A DNA stretch of 64,000 nucleotides from Paralvinella palmiformis (lineage: Eukaryota; Annelida; Polychaeta; Terebellida; Alvinellidae): the NCBI GenBank assembly GCA_025642065.1, contig JAODUP010000165.1, forward strand, positions 439,501 to 503,500, written 5' to 3'. This document shows, piece by piece, positions 11,058 through 23,921 of the stretch. Every line of letters begins with the position of its first letter. Positions within the stretch are counted from its first letter, which is position 1. The position numbers were made by a program, and so were the translations under genes. Under the pieces are notes generated by a model that searched no databases, was not told where the DNA came from, and saw nothing but the letters and a program-made list of their open reading frames with translations.

Positions 11058-11352
11058 CACAATCACTGCATGCTAAAAAAACTAACAAAAAACCCACCTA
11101 GACAACAAACATTACCTTTAACTAAAAACACACTCCAAAAACAGAATTACGAAAATATAAAAAAAATATATATAAAAATGCACATTTTTGTTTATTTTGG
11201 TCTTCGATGCTCTGGCAAGAATTTTAAACAAGAATATCTCCATCATGGCTGTCAGCATCACGGTAAACTGGCTTTAAGCAAGAAAAAACGAAAATGGCAC
11301 TATAATTTGAGGACTAGTGTTAACATAATAATTCACAGACTGCTATATTACC

Positions 11353-11353
<1 letters not shown>

Positions 11354-11387
<34 letters not shown>
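11354..11387. repeat. (TA)n microsatellite
   Basis: A perfect TA run. A second one of similar length lies at 12427-12456. Confidence 0.9.
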
Positions 11388-11389
<2 letters not shown>

Positions 11390-11910
11390 AAATGACTAAA
11401 CTATTTATTACAGAACATAGGGAAACAACAACAGATTAACAGACAAGTACAAATTTGATAACATATTCTACCAGTAAATAAATTACATCGATTTTTCGAA
11501 GTTCAAAACAAGACAACGTACGGAGGTCAGTTAGATAATAAAGTCCAGCCACCATAACCGAAAAAAACATACAGAGAATATATTACGATAGTATGCTCCA
11601 CATATACAAAGCGAATGCGACATAGACAGTCCTATAGCGGGCATTATATACCTTTCATAATAGAACAGTAATCGGGTATCGAAACGTGAAGTCTACGTCA
11701 GTGACGTATGTCGGCGTACAACACTGAGAGTGATGTACGATGTGTCGTCGGGAATGCTCATAGATGTATGATGACCCATTCCAATTTTCATTTATCCGAT
11801 GAAAGCACGGTGTGTCCATCGTACGTAGTTTATTCGTTGTAGCCCAAATGTCATACATTAATTCGTACACGTTTCGATGTTACATAAAGCTAAATTAGTG
11901 TCCATGGCTA

Positions 11911-12075
11911 TGATGATTGATGTTCTACGGCCACTTTTGTGCACATGGTAGGCTAAATCGGCCGAGCGAATTCCAAAGGTAATGAAGCGAATTCAAAGAA
12001 GAAAAACTTCAGATAAGGCCACCGAGATTTTAACACGGGTGGTAGTGATCTGTGATCTAACTCGCTACTGCTATG
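11911..12075 (-). mobile_element. tRNA-derived SINE A
   Basis: A minus-orientation copy: (ATC)-type tail at the left, the GGCCACTTTTGTGCACATGG block, and a tRNA-like head ending in a degraded A box. Diverged from the copies at 20443 and 27561. Confidence 0.8.
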
Positions 12076-12423
12076 GAAAACGGCGAATGTTCAGACACAC
12101 GTTTACTGAAATATTTTCTCCCACTCAGTTTCCGGCACGTGTCGTCACACTGATCGTAGGGTAGCAGATGGAATATCGGGACAATGGGATGTTGGAATAT
12201 ACAGTGAACACTTGAAATATATGTTACCACAGACATGTGCCATCCATTAATTAGGTGTAGTACAAATTGTCACTTATGAATTAAGCGGATCCATACTGAA
12301 AGCCAATATCTGGAACTTTACTGGGGTATGCCTGTGTGGGGACGGACAAACACACACACACACATATACACTTTCAACGAATTATAGAATAAAAATCAAA
12401 CTTGAAAAGAGGATACTGCATTT

Positions 12424-12457
<34 letters not shown>

Positions 12458-13395
12458 CTCAACCAGCAGAAATATTAAATACAATTATACGTTTCAGCTG
12501 TTAGGTGGTGGGGTGATACACCGTAGAGTAATAATGAAGTTTACAGATAATGGCATTAACATTTGACAACCTTTCACATTATTCCAGGGTGGGGCTAATG
12601 TAGTATAAATGGGAAATGTAAAGGAGACCCTTAGTTATATATACACTTTAGTGACCATATGGGTCGCTATGCATAGAGAAAGTGAAGAAACTACTGCCCA
12701 ATACCCTAATCATTGTACAATACTTTCGTGGTGCCACTAAACGATTAATAAAATGGTGACGAACAATTTTAAAAATGTTAACATCAATAAGTCAGGAAAA
12801 CTGGTTCACTATTCGTTCAAATACACTAATGTGAACGATTTTATTTGTGCAGAAATCTCTCGTGTTAGAAGGATATAAGTGGATTACTGCGCGTCACCCA
12901 AACTATTCGTTTTCTGCAATAAATACGTACCTTCAATTAACTAGCTAGGGACATGTGCCGCTAGGGAGAGCCCAGCCCTAATAGCTATAGCCGCAAGGAG
13001 AAGCCTCGCTTTATGGCTGTACGGTAGCCAGATACCCATTCCAGTACAATATATGGGATTGTATATGTTGACTGCGTGGTCGGGTTTGTGGAATCCAGCG
13101 CATAAAGGTAGATATTACAGAACACAATAGGAGATGAGGAAACGTGTATCGATTAAATTTGGGAAACTATAAATCGAAGCGCCTTAACATTTCAACTTCG
13201 TCGATCTTTTATCAGATTTATTTAAATAATTATACCACCACAAGACTGCAATTATATGACTAACCTCAGTTAATACGACCAATTTTCTTCCAAACACTAA
13301 AAATTCTGTGATATTTCGTAGTGATCATTTCCTGTAGAAAATTTACATTATTCATTCTGGATGCAACGCTATTGCTAGCGTGTCCATTTAGGAAG
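12076..13395. other. no gene recognised
   Basis: AT-rich stretch with a (CA)n run near 12352, a (TA)n run at 12427-12456 and a slightly GC-richer patch at about 12940-13060 that I cannot identify. Confidence 0.5.
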
Positions 13396-13397
13396 TA

Positions 13398-13571
13398 AAC
13401 ATGTTGCCACTTTTGTGTACATGGTGGGCTAAATGGGCCGACAGATCACCAAAGGTAATGAGGCGAAGTGAAAGGCGAAACAACATTCTGACGTAACCAA
13501 GCCTGGGTTTGAACCCTGGTGCTATAGATCTGTGGCCAACCGCGCTACCAGTTAGGCCACAGAGGCTCCCT
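13398..13571 (-). mobile_element. tRNA-derived SINE, subfamily B
   Basis: A near full-length minus-orientation copy. The head (read on minus) has an A box in GTGGCCTAACTGGTAGCG and a B box in GGGTTCAAACCC. It differs from subfamily A in the region between the boxes and pairs with the copy at 43978. Confidence 0.85.
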
Positions 13572-13995
13572 AACATATTGCCATGTCTAATATGTTAACA
13601 TTTCAAATTATAATCATTTATTTCACGTAGATACAAACAAGACCAGGTGATTGATGATCCCAAACTGTCCAATAGTTAATATTAGTGAAACAGGTTTCAT
13701 TATTTGGATATTGATGTGAAAGGCAGTGTAACTACTACTACTACTACTACGACCAACAAGAACAATAATAATGCAGATTTAATGATGTACATCTACTACC
13801 AGGAATAATTCAAAGGCACTGTACAGAAAATCCTTAATTAGGAGGTTAAGTAAAACTAATTTATAAATGTAGAATTCTAAATATTAACTACTCACAAAAC
13901 TAACCCTGAACACGTGAGACCAAAGAAAGGGGCTTAAACATTTCAGGAGCGGAGACATTTCAAATCCAGACAATAATATCCGAATGGGGTTGGGT

Positions 13996-14080
13996 TGATG
14001 TTGTTGTTAAAAGGCCATTTTTATACACATGGTAGATTAAATGGGGTGAAGTGAAGGATGAAACACCTATCAGACATTGG
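13996..14080 (-). mobile_element. SINE fragment (tail half)
   Basis: Only the tail-side block (GGCCATTTTTATACACATGG and the following GAAGTGAAGGATGAAAC) survives. A (CTA)n run lies upstream, near 13730. Confidence 0.6.
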
Positions 14081-14572
14081 CCAGACAAGGATGGGCTTTA
14101 CAGCTCCAGCTAATGGGGAATAGATAGATGCCACGATATGTGACGCACATGCCCATTCTACTGTATTATTCTCTTTACAGATTCTAATAAATAACATTTA
14201 AAGATCGAGCCTTTCGGAGCATTTTGTCTGAAGAAGATCTTTTCCAACATCGTTTAATCTATTTCAGACTAAACCTATGTCATACCGCTGGTTCATAAAA
14301 ACAAACACAGAATGACTTATGAAACAATACTCCCAAATGACAGCCAACGAATGGTACACATATTCAGAAAGGCAACACTCTACTGTAAGTTAGAAGACTA
14401 CCATAGAAATGAATGTGAACATTTGTACAATAAAAGTACAATTTCAACAGAGTCAATAAAAATACGCGTGGAACCTGACCACCCAGTAACCATTTTTCAT
14501 GGCGTATTACTCTGAATTATATGTCTGACAGCACACAACAGAAGGATGTCTTGTTGTTCTAAAATAAACAAC

Positions 14573-14578
14573 TTTATT
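14573..14578 (-). terminator. candidate annexin polyadenylation signal
   Basis: AATAAA on the minus strand about 900 bases past the annexin stop codon. A second AATAAA at about 14994-14999 is nearer and could serve instead. No transcript evidence is available. Confidence 0.35.
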
Positions 14579-15473
14579 TCTAACTGGTGTTTGTTAAGGG
14601 AAAACCATACAAAATAACATCAGGCAGATACAGTATGTGGCTTATTAAGAGCATGAGCATGTAGTCATTACTACAGCATTATGACCACCATCGTTCTTTT
14701 AAATCAGCCTTTACTAGAGACCTTTCAGCTACCTTAAAACGTTTTCTTGTATACACAATAATGTTACTGACAACTTAAAACAGGTTACAAAAAATTGATG
14801 TGTCATGGTCAGTGATATATACATTGATCTAAATTTACTATTGTCTTGCTTCAATTAGGAAATAGTCTGTAACTTGAATTAAAACTTACATGAATGGAAT
14901 GTCATGCGTTTATGTTGAAGTTCAATCCCTGATTTCAGATGAGTCATCAAATATCTCATCACACAAGCACTTACTCATCGCTGATCGAAGTCTTTTATTG
15001 AACAATCCTGTAGTATTTGATTACGGATGTTTGAAGGTAACTGGTGTCTCAACATAGTTCTATGGCATCATTTCAAAATAGCTGTCACTCGGTCAACAGC
15101 CATCTCATTAGACACGAAAACATTCCTCCCTAAAGTATGGCTTCATCACAAGCCTTGAAACAAAGAGGTACAAATACAGATGACTAAGTTAGATGTGAAA
15201 TAATTCAATTTGAAGTTGTTACTGCAATAGCTTGTTTACGAGACTATTGTCTGATCCATTGATGGGAAACATCCTTTATCAATATCAATAAAGATGAATG
15301 AGAATCCTGCTTCAGCGGCAAGTTTATTGTAAGACGCACATACTCCCCGCCCCCTATTTAAACCCATGCTCTCAATCTGCCATATATTGTATACAAAGAA
15401 TTAGGTCAAATGACCCAAAGCAGAATTTCATCACAAACAACGTCAGCACAATATTGACCAATCACATGACAAT

Positions 15474-15593
15474 CTACTTTATGGTAGCCAGCAGAAGTTT
15501 TCGGAAATCACCGCTAGTCTCACTCTGTACTGCGTTATACAGAGTCTTGCCGTAGTTATTTTGGTAGTCCTCTTTTATGTTACCAAGGTCAAT
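15474..15593 (-). CDS. ANXA7: annexin last coding exon (repeat 4 end)
   Basis: Encodes 39 residues, [18 protein letters not shown] through [14 protein letters not shown], then TAG at 15474-15476. It supplies the acidic cap residue of the repeat-4 calcium site. It starts in phase 0 after a ttttttag acceptor. Confidence 0.93.
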   Translation of the reverse strand: MDLGNIKEDYQNNYGKTLYNAVQSETSGDFRKLLLATIK

Positions 15594-18500
15594 CTAAAAA
15601 AACAAAGCATACAAAGTCAAGGACATTATGGGGTTATAACAAATGTATGATTGCGTACATGGAGGCAGATACACACCCTCTCACTCTCTCTGTCTCAGAT
15701 ACACACACACACACATACATACAGAAAGAGAGAGAGACAGACAGACACTCTCACACACCTACAAATAGCCATTCAGTTAGTACCTACCTCAGATCTGGAA
15801 ACGACAACTCTGATAACGGTACTCTCATCAGTTCCAAGTCCTTTCATTGCATGACGAAGTCTCTCGGCAAAGTAGTGCGGTCGATTCTCAACACTCTTAA
15901 CTAGAAAACAAGCCATACTGATAATGTACAACAACCGAGACTGCATGATAACTCTAACAGTAACACATATCAGAATCATACACAAACATGAAGTACAGAT
16001 TGTTATACTGAAATGTCCTAATACTAATATGTCAGAGAGTAGATGATTCTTACCAACTGCCTTCAAGCCCCTCTCAATGTTATGAGAAAATTCCTTGTCG
16101 ATGGCCTTTATAATTGAGTGGCCCGATTGCTTTAAAATAATGAAAACACACAATGAAACAACATAATATAAAACTCAAACATTAGATTAAGAGAGCAAAT
16201 CTAGCAAGTTTTGCTCATAGATCATTTTAAAATCGAGAATGTAACCATAACCATAACAATATATACCACTACAAGTATATCTACCTCTACAACCTACTGA
16301 ACTCCGCACTGTTGGTGCCATTAAGGCCAAACAACAAATGTTATTGTAGGATAAACTTTTCTTTATATAACATCTGGAAGTTCACCGATTTGTTCAGGGA
16401 TCAAGAATACATACAACAACACACCAATATGAGAAATCCTCGCAGATAAATCCTGCTGATGAATGGTTCGCAAATACATAATGGTCTTCTGGGGAAATGT
16501 AAGCGTTAGGTCTTGCTGCCATTTTTAGGCACATGATAGAACAAATGAACCAGTGTCTATCACAGAAGATAGGGGGGTGAAATGAAAGAATAAACATAAT
16601 TCAAGCACCAGTTGACATTTGAACCCTAGAGCACTAGAGATTTGCTGACAAATACACAAATGATTTAGCCACGGAGATGGTCTGATATATGCTAAGGGAA
16701 GGAAAGGGACTTGTTACTTTGTTAGTTAGTTGGTTTGAATCATGTCTTTCATTGCTCAGCCAGTTTGATAAAAGGAGAGCTGCAAAAGTATGTGATTATT
16801 ATATTACCCTCAGCATCAGATTTAAAACATATTCTCTTACAAATATTCAAGTATTTACATATTATCAGAGATAAAAAAAAAAATATTTTTTTGTTATTGG
16901 ACTTAGAGGGTGTCATGCTAGTTAATAACTTGTAAACAAGACTAATAAAATAATAATAATATAAATTAAAGGTAATAATCTCTTAATTGGTTGACATCGA
17001 TAGATAATTCTACATGCCACTAGTCTCACTAGGCTCAAAGTTAGAAATAATGTTTCAAATAATTGACCAATGAGGAGTGAACAGGGACATTCACAGTAGT
17101 CACAGCATCAATGTATTAAACTGTTAACATGATCATTTCAGCTGAAATATTTACTGAACACGTGGACTGCTTACCATATTACAAGGGCCTGTCTTAAAAA
17201 ACACATTTTAACATGAGGTCAGGCTTAATCATGACTACCCATAAGTTCGGATACTGGTGCTAATATGTAAGCACATCACATGGGTTTCCATTTTACTTCA
17301 CACCACATTACATCCAACAGTACCTGCTCAGTGACAATCAACATACAAGAAACACCTCGGCTGGACGAAAACATTCAAAAGAGCCAATTCTTGCAAAGAA
17401 CGAGTGGGGAATTTTATCTGACCTGCGAATACTCCACAAACACTTGTCTCAGCTGGTAGTAGTTCCTAGTGGCAAAGATCCGGAGGAAAGTTGACTCGTC
17501 AGTTCCCATTTTACCTTCACCAGCCTTGTATAAAGCCTTGGCATCTTCTCTGGCCTGGTTAATGTCTATGACAGACATCGGTCCCTGCTGCTGGACTTGC
17601 TGTAGCTGGGCTGCGGTCAGCTCTGACCTGTTAGCCTGGAAATAATTTCATCACATATACAAACAAAACCAGAACAAAATCAAATTATGGGATGAGCCAC
17701 CATAGTCAGGCTAAGTGAACCTAAACAGAATCAAGGTTAAACATTTTGTCATTATATAGCTGTCTGTAATTTAAAATAAATGTTGTTTCTATTTATTACT
17801 GAATACCATTGAAACATAAATTAAAAAAATATATGAAACTATAAGGCAGATTAAATTTCTTTTACACAGTTAAATAAATACAGGCATATAATAATAATAT
17901 GCAATATACATGCATACAGAAAGGCAAATGGGAATTTTCTATAATATTAAAAAAAGCAAACTCCACGAAACTGGGTTCACAATAATTGATATCATGCACT
18001 TCATGAATAAACTACAGAAGATTGATGAACCATTTATAATCATTATCTATAACACTGGCTAATTAAAGTAATATTAATAAAATACTCGTATCTGAATATT
18101 TAGTTCTAACAGACAGAACAATTTAAAGAAATGACAAATAGAATTTGTCACTTAATATTTAGAATGTTTTAATCAGCTGCGACTCTACCTAATTAAACTT
18201 AACGGGTGAGACAGTGAAATTCAGCCTTATGATGACGTTGAGCCCCAGGTAAATTTGCTGAAATTTTATATTTTTGTTTTTAACCTGATACCAGAGATTA
18301 ATTTAATCCAGAAGATGTTTGCACAGTAAATCTAATCAAGCCATCTGTTTTGTGAGATGTTATCAATACAGCTTTGATACAATTTCTGTTTGATTCATAT
18401 TACGAACTTCCAGTGAACACATTCAGCAGCAGTGTACGGATGAAACAATACAATAATATTCTCCATCCTATTCCTATGACAAGCTTCAAAATTATACCAC

Positions 18501-18984
18501 GATAACGCCTGTTTAACGGTGTTTCTATACACATCAATGTACAGGTAATAAGGGCTTACCTGTAGACATGACACAAGTAGACGTTTGAAGTGTCCGCTTG
18601 TCTCACTTATGATATCCTTTTCTAGATCTCGGCTAAAATCTACAAATATATTGAGCCTTGTTAGATCATCAAACAATAATAATGAATATGGCTTCACTGT
18701 AAAACAAATCTTACCATTGTAATAGAAATAATAACTGTTTTTGTTTAAATAAATGGTACTTGGTGCTAATCTACTTATTGTATGCTGACAAATATTGCTC
18801 TATACAATGATGACATGGAATATAACACATACAGATACTGGTAAACATACCTCTCTTATAAACTTGGTTGATTTCCATAATCTCTGAATTGGTCCTTGTA
18901 CAAAGTATCTCCACTAGTACATCTTCCTTTGTGCCTGCTCCCTTTAATAAAAAGGAATTAATATTTTTATTACTGAACACAATT

Positions 18985-19027
<43 letters not shown>

Positions 19028-22000
19028 CACACATTCAACTGATAAACCAACCTTCATTGCTTTACGAAGTGACCATGCATCATAATAAGTTGTTGGCATA
19101 AACAGGGCTAGAATAATCTCCTCTAAATCGCCACTCAGCTCAGAACGGAGATCCTTTATCAGATCCTATGAAATGAAAATAGAACATAATAAAATGTCAA
19201 TCAAGTTTGGTTAACACTGAAAATGAATGTTAATAATAATAAGAACAACAATAATGTACATTTTAAAAGTGGCCTTACTAGCAATAACCATTCAACTGAA
19301 ATTATATACCAACTTATAGGATGGATCATCCAAACTAGCCTAAAGAAAAACAGTTGATACAAATTTGTATCTAATTTAATGAAGTAACTAAAAACGCAGG
19401 TTGTGAACAAACTGTTAATGTTAAATCATGAAACTCCGAAATTACCTTTCCATACATGGTCTTAAACATTCGTTTTATGTCTTGTCTTTGCTGGTTACTG
19501 CGATTGGACACAACGTTTATGATAGCCTCCTCATCGGTGCCTGGAAATAGTAAAAACATTAAACTACTTGTAATAACTGGGTACATCTACTACACCATTA
19601 CAGACCATAATATGTGATGTGGTTGTTGAGAGCTTAACTACATATGGGAGGCTCTCAGTTAAATAATAATGACCAGAAAGGTAGTTAAGTTAAGCAGCGA
19701 GCTACCTCAAATGAAGGAGACAATTTTCTGCTTCACAGCTGGATTTTTGTTGACTTGTAAGGACTATTTATTTATTCTACAATATTATTATTATTACACT
19801 GGTTGATTTGGCCATAAACACATACCTGGTGTTGGATGGTAATAACATATTGTGTTGATTCTGTATTGATAAATAACAACTAAATAACAATAATAACAAT
19901 ATTGTCTATTTAACAAAGCTTCTTTACCAGTTAGAATGATTCAAAGATGCTATACATTGAAATTTAATAATTACATAGATTGTAAATCAAGGCATTTAAA
20001 GTTGTTATGGAGTAAACTTTTGACAAAACATCAATGTTTCATTTACCAGTGAAATAAGGTACATTAAAAAAAGGTCAACAATAACAAAATAATATTTCTA
20101 TACATATTAATGAGGTTACACAGACACTACCCGGGTAATACAGATAATGTCTATATTTATAGAACTTGATACAGTATAGTTGGGTTAGGTGCTAAACAAA
20201 AACCTAGTTAAAACATGGAAGGATATAACATTTCAACCAGAGATGGAGCAATTACAATACAATGTAATCGAGTACAATGTATGAGTACAATTATTTTGAA
20301 GATGCACGAGTATGAGTACAGGTACTCAGAAAACAAATGTGTATAAGTAGGATTACCAGAGTATGATTATTTTAGAATGCAATCATGATGGTCTGGAGAT
20401 GTGGCTTCTCTGGGGAGAGTAGGTATTAAATTACTATTAATTAGGTGATGATGATGATGATTGATGTTTTACGGCCACTTCTGTGCACAAGGTAGGCTAA
20501 ATGGGCCCGAGCGACCTCCAAAGGTAATGAGACGAAATGAAAAAACGAAACAACCTTCAGATATGCCCACGCCAGGATTCGAAAAACGGGTGGTAGTGAT
20601 CTGTGGTCCAGCACGCTACCGCTAGACCACGGAGGCGCCCCACTATCAATTAGGGAAATCTGACTGAATATTTACTCAAATGAAATGCTCAACAAAAGTA
20701 ATAAAAAAGTTATAGCTCAATTAATATTACATTTATTACATTCCATTTTTGTCCGTCTCTGATACATTTGGTTGTAACTGTTTGTCTGAAATCGTCAGTA
20801 TAATTACTTTGGTAATTTACTTGAGTATGAGTACTTTACTTTTTGAACCAATGTATTCAAGTATGAGTACAATTTGTACGAGTACAGCGTAGGATTACTC
20901 AATCTCTGATTTCAACAAACTGTATAATCAGTCACGCATTACAATTAAAATTGGTGAGTGTGAGTGTATGAGTTCCTTAACCCCAGTATTGGTCACACCT
21001 GTGTCATACGGTGGAAGGGCGACTCTCCACGGGGAAACACAGACATGAGTTGGATTTGAACTCTGGCCTGGAGTTTTGCAGTGCAGTGCTCTATTCGTTG
21101 TGCTACCAGATTCACGGCTTTAACTAAAACACCTGTTAAGTATTTGTGTCAGATTCCACTCACCCATTCCTTTCATTGCTTTACGCAGTATTTCACAATC
21201 CTTCTCGGCACTGAAAGGCTGAAATGGAACTATGGTCCCATACACCTTATCAAGAGTCCCTTCGGCATAACGTGCTCCACCGGCCACCTTTAGCCGCTGA
21301 AGGTCACCCACGAGCTGTTCTGGATCTGAAAGTAGGTCAGACTAAAATTAGCCAAATTTTAACTGGACAATTGACATTGAAGAAGACTTTTTGACTCGAG
21401 TAACACTAATCTTTCATATACAATATGTATTAATAAATACAAATAAAAAAATATCCATCTTCTTACTTTGTATACCAACACCACCTGGTGGTCCCCCAGA
21501 ACCGCTGTATTGAGCAGGATATCCAGCAGCTGCTCCTGGCTGGCTTGAATATCCTGGACCTGCTCCAGGCTGTGCAGCATACCCAGGGCCACCTCCAGGC
21601 TGAGCAGCATATCCAGGGCCACCTCCAGGTTGGGCCTGATAGCCAGGACCACCTCCTGGCGGCTGTGCAGAATATCCAGGGGCACCTCCAGGCTGGGCAG
21701 GATATCCAGGGCCACTTCCAGGTTGAGCTGGATATCCAGGGCCACCTCCAGGCTGAGCTGGATATCCAGGGCCACCTCCAGGCTGAGTGGGATAACCAGG
21801 GCCTGAGCCAGGCTGAGTTGGATATCCAGGGCCACCTCCAGGCTGAGCAGGATATCCAGGGCCTGCCCCAGGCTGTGAAGGATATCCTGGATATCCCCCA
21901 GGCTGACCAGGGCCTTCATCTTTAAAACCTGGTGGTCCTGGTGCCCCAGTACTGTCCTGAGAAGCTGAAATATGAAAAACAAACAGTACCGATTATTTTA

Positions 22001-23839
22001 GGCATATATCTTTACTTGTATTTCAATATGAATAACACCTAATGTCAGTTGGCTCGTCTACTAAAGTTATTTACATGGATTAAAAGGTAATATTTTCTGG
22101 TTATTTGTCAATTGAAAAGATGGATTAGCAGACTGTTAACTTACAGCTGTCAAAGTTCAACTTATGACTATCTACATAGGTGCCAATGGGTAGACAGATC
22201 AGGCTACATTGGTCCTTCAATTTCCTTTTTTTGCGGACCTTGTGAAAGCTTTTCATATAAGTTATGTATTAATATTGTTATTGTATAACTATTTGTTGGA
22301 AATTGAAACTAAACTTCACTTCACTTCTGGGTCATGAACAAAATCTATGGTTACACAATTCCTTTAATACCGGAGGCAAAGAAAATGGATGGTTACAGCG
22401 AGATTTATTGCCAAATCTGCTCTGTCAAGACTCATTTACGACACATTTTTTAACCAAGTCTCAAACAATTAGAATGTGATCAATTGCTTTATTTAGGTCT
22501 GGTGCTGGTTTTGCCATGGACGTATAACTAAATGATTGTTCCAAGATAATCAGATGAAATAGCTTACAAACATAGTAGCACCTTGAATTGAACCCCTAAC
22601 TAAAGGTCTGACATGCTATTAACTAATAACTGCACTACGGGACACTCCTCAGAAGATTTGACCAAATAAAATTAACAAATCATATCCTCTTCTTAAAACA
22701 AATTCTTCGCGAGTTATTTACAAACAGACCAACTAGGAATTATACAGTTTAGCAGTAAACATAAACCGTGGGAAAAGTAAAGAAATAGAAGCCTCAGTTT
22801 GGGATTTATTTATTCTGTTTCATGTTTACACATAAAAAACAAACCCACTCCATCATGATGGTTAAGGGACAATTAGGTCACCGAGTTAAATGCGTAAGAA
22901 GCTTAGTTGAATCTTTTGCCAGCAGAAGAATTAGGAAATTTTGAATGCATTTCAAATTTTCAATTGGTAAAAATAAATTCCATTTCAACATTACCGAAAA
23001 ATGGTTTTAATGCGGACGGTGGCAGATATTTTGTGAATACGAGAATGACCGGTGCTGTTAATATCTCACTAACAGTATAGTTAGTTTGTTTTGCGAGTAA
23101 CAGCATATTAGCATGGGTTATTGTCCAGTTTAAAAGATGGCTACACCACAACCAAAAAGAATAATTAATCACAACGCTACACCGATTGATGGAATCTATC
23201 GCAATGAGCGACAAAACATTTAGATATCAAACGTTAAGTTATATTATCCTTTTTTACCCACAATATTGACACTAAATCTTTATTGACAAGTGTGTTCGCT
23301 GACAATTACCATAAAGAAGATTTATTTTGAAATGCCTTTATTAAATGCTACATAGAGATACATGTCAGATATCTCCTTTCAAACATTATTTCCTCACTAG
23401 GAAACACCTACATTAATTATTTTATAACACGGATGTCGATCATTAATCCTTAAATAATAATAAAATGTACTATTCTGTTTTTGGCCTGAACTATAAATGT
23501 AAAGGAAAATAAATTATGATATTAGATTGTCCATGTCTGATTATATTCTATAAAAAAAAAAATTAGTGACAGTTGAAAATGAGTTTCTAAATACTTAATA
23601 CAGCACCCTCGCATGACCTCTCAAAAAACCTTTCTTTACCAAGAATAAGGTACGTCATGCTGCACCCTCACACAACCTCTCACAAAACCTTTGTTTACCA
23701 AGAATAAGGTATGTCGCACAGCACCCTCACCCAACCTCTCACAAAAGCTTTGTTTACCAAGAATAAGGTATGTCATAAAAAATAAAGCAGAACAGTGATA
23801 AGATATCAGACAATATTATATAAATAAAATTTTAATATA

Positions 23840-23876
<37 letters not shown>

Positions 23877-23878
23877 TA

Positions 23879-23921
<43 letters not shown>

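Noticed and set aside
12940..13060. Small RNA gene
   Set aside because: Slightly GC-richer and structured-looking, but no match to any snRNA or other RNA I know.
21359..21982. 207-codon minus-strand and 145-codon plus-strand open frames
   Set aside because: Both overlap the annexin repeat exon in the wrong register. The 30-bp DNA period keeps all registers open; only the GPGYPxQPGG register has consistent splice phases and matches the family.
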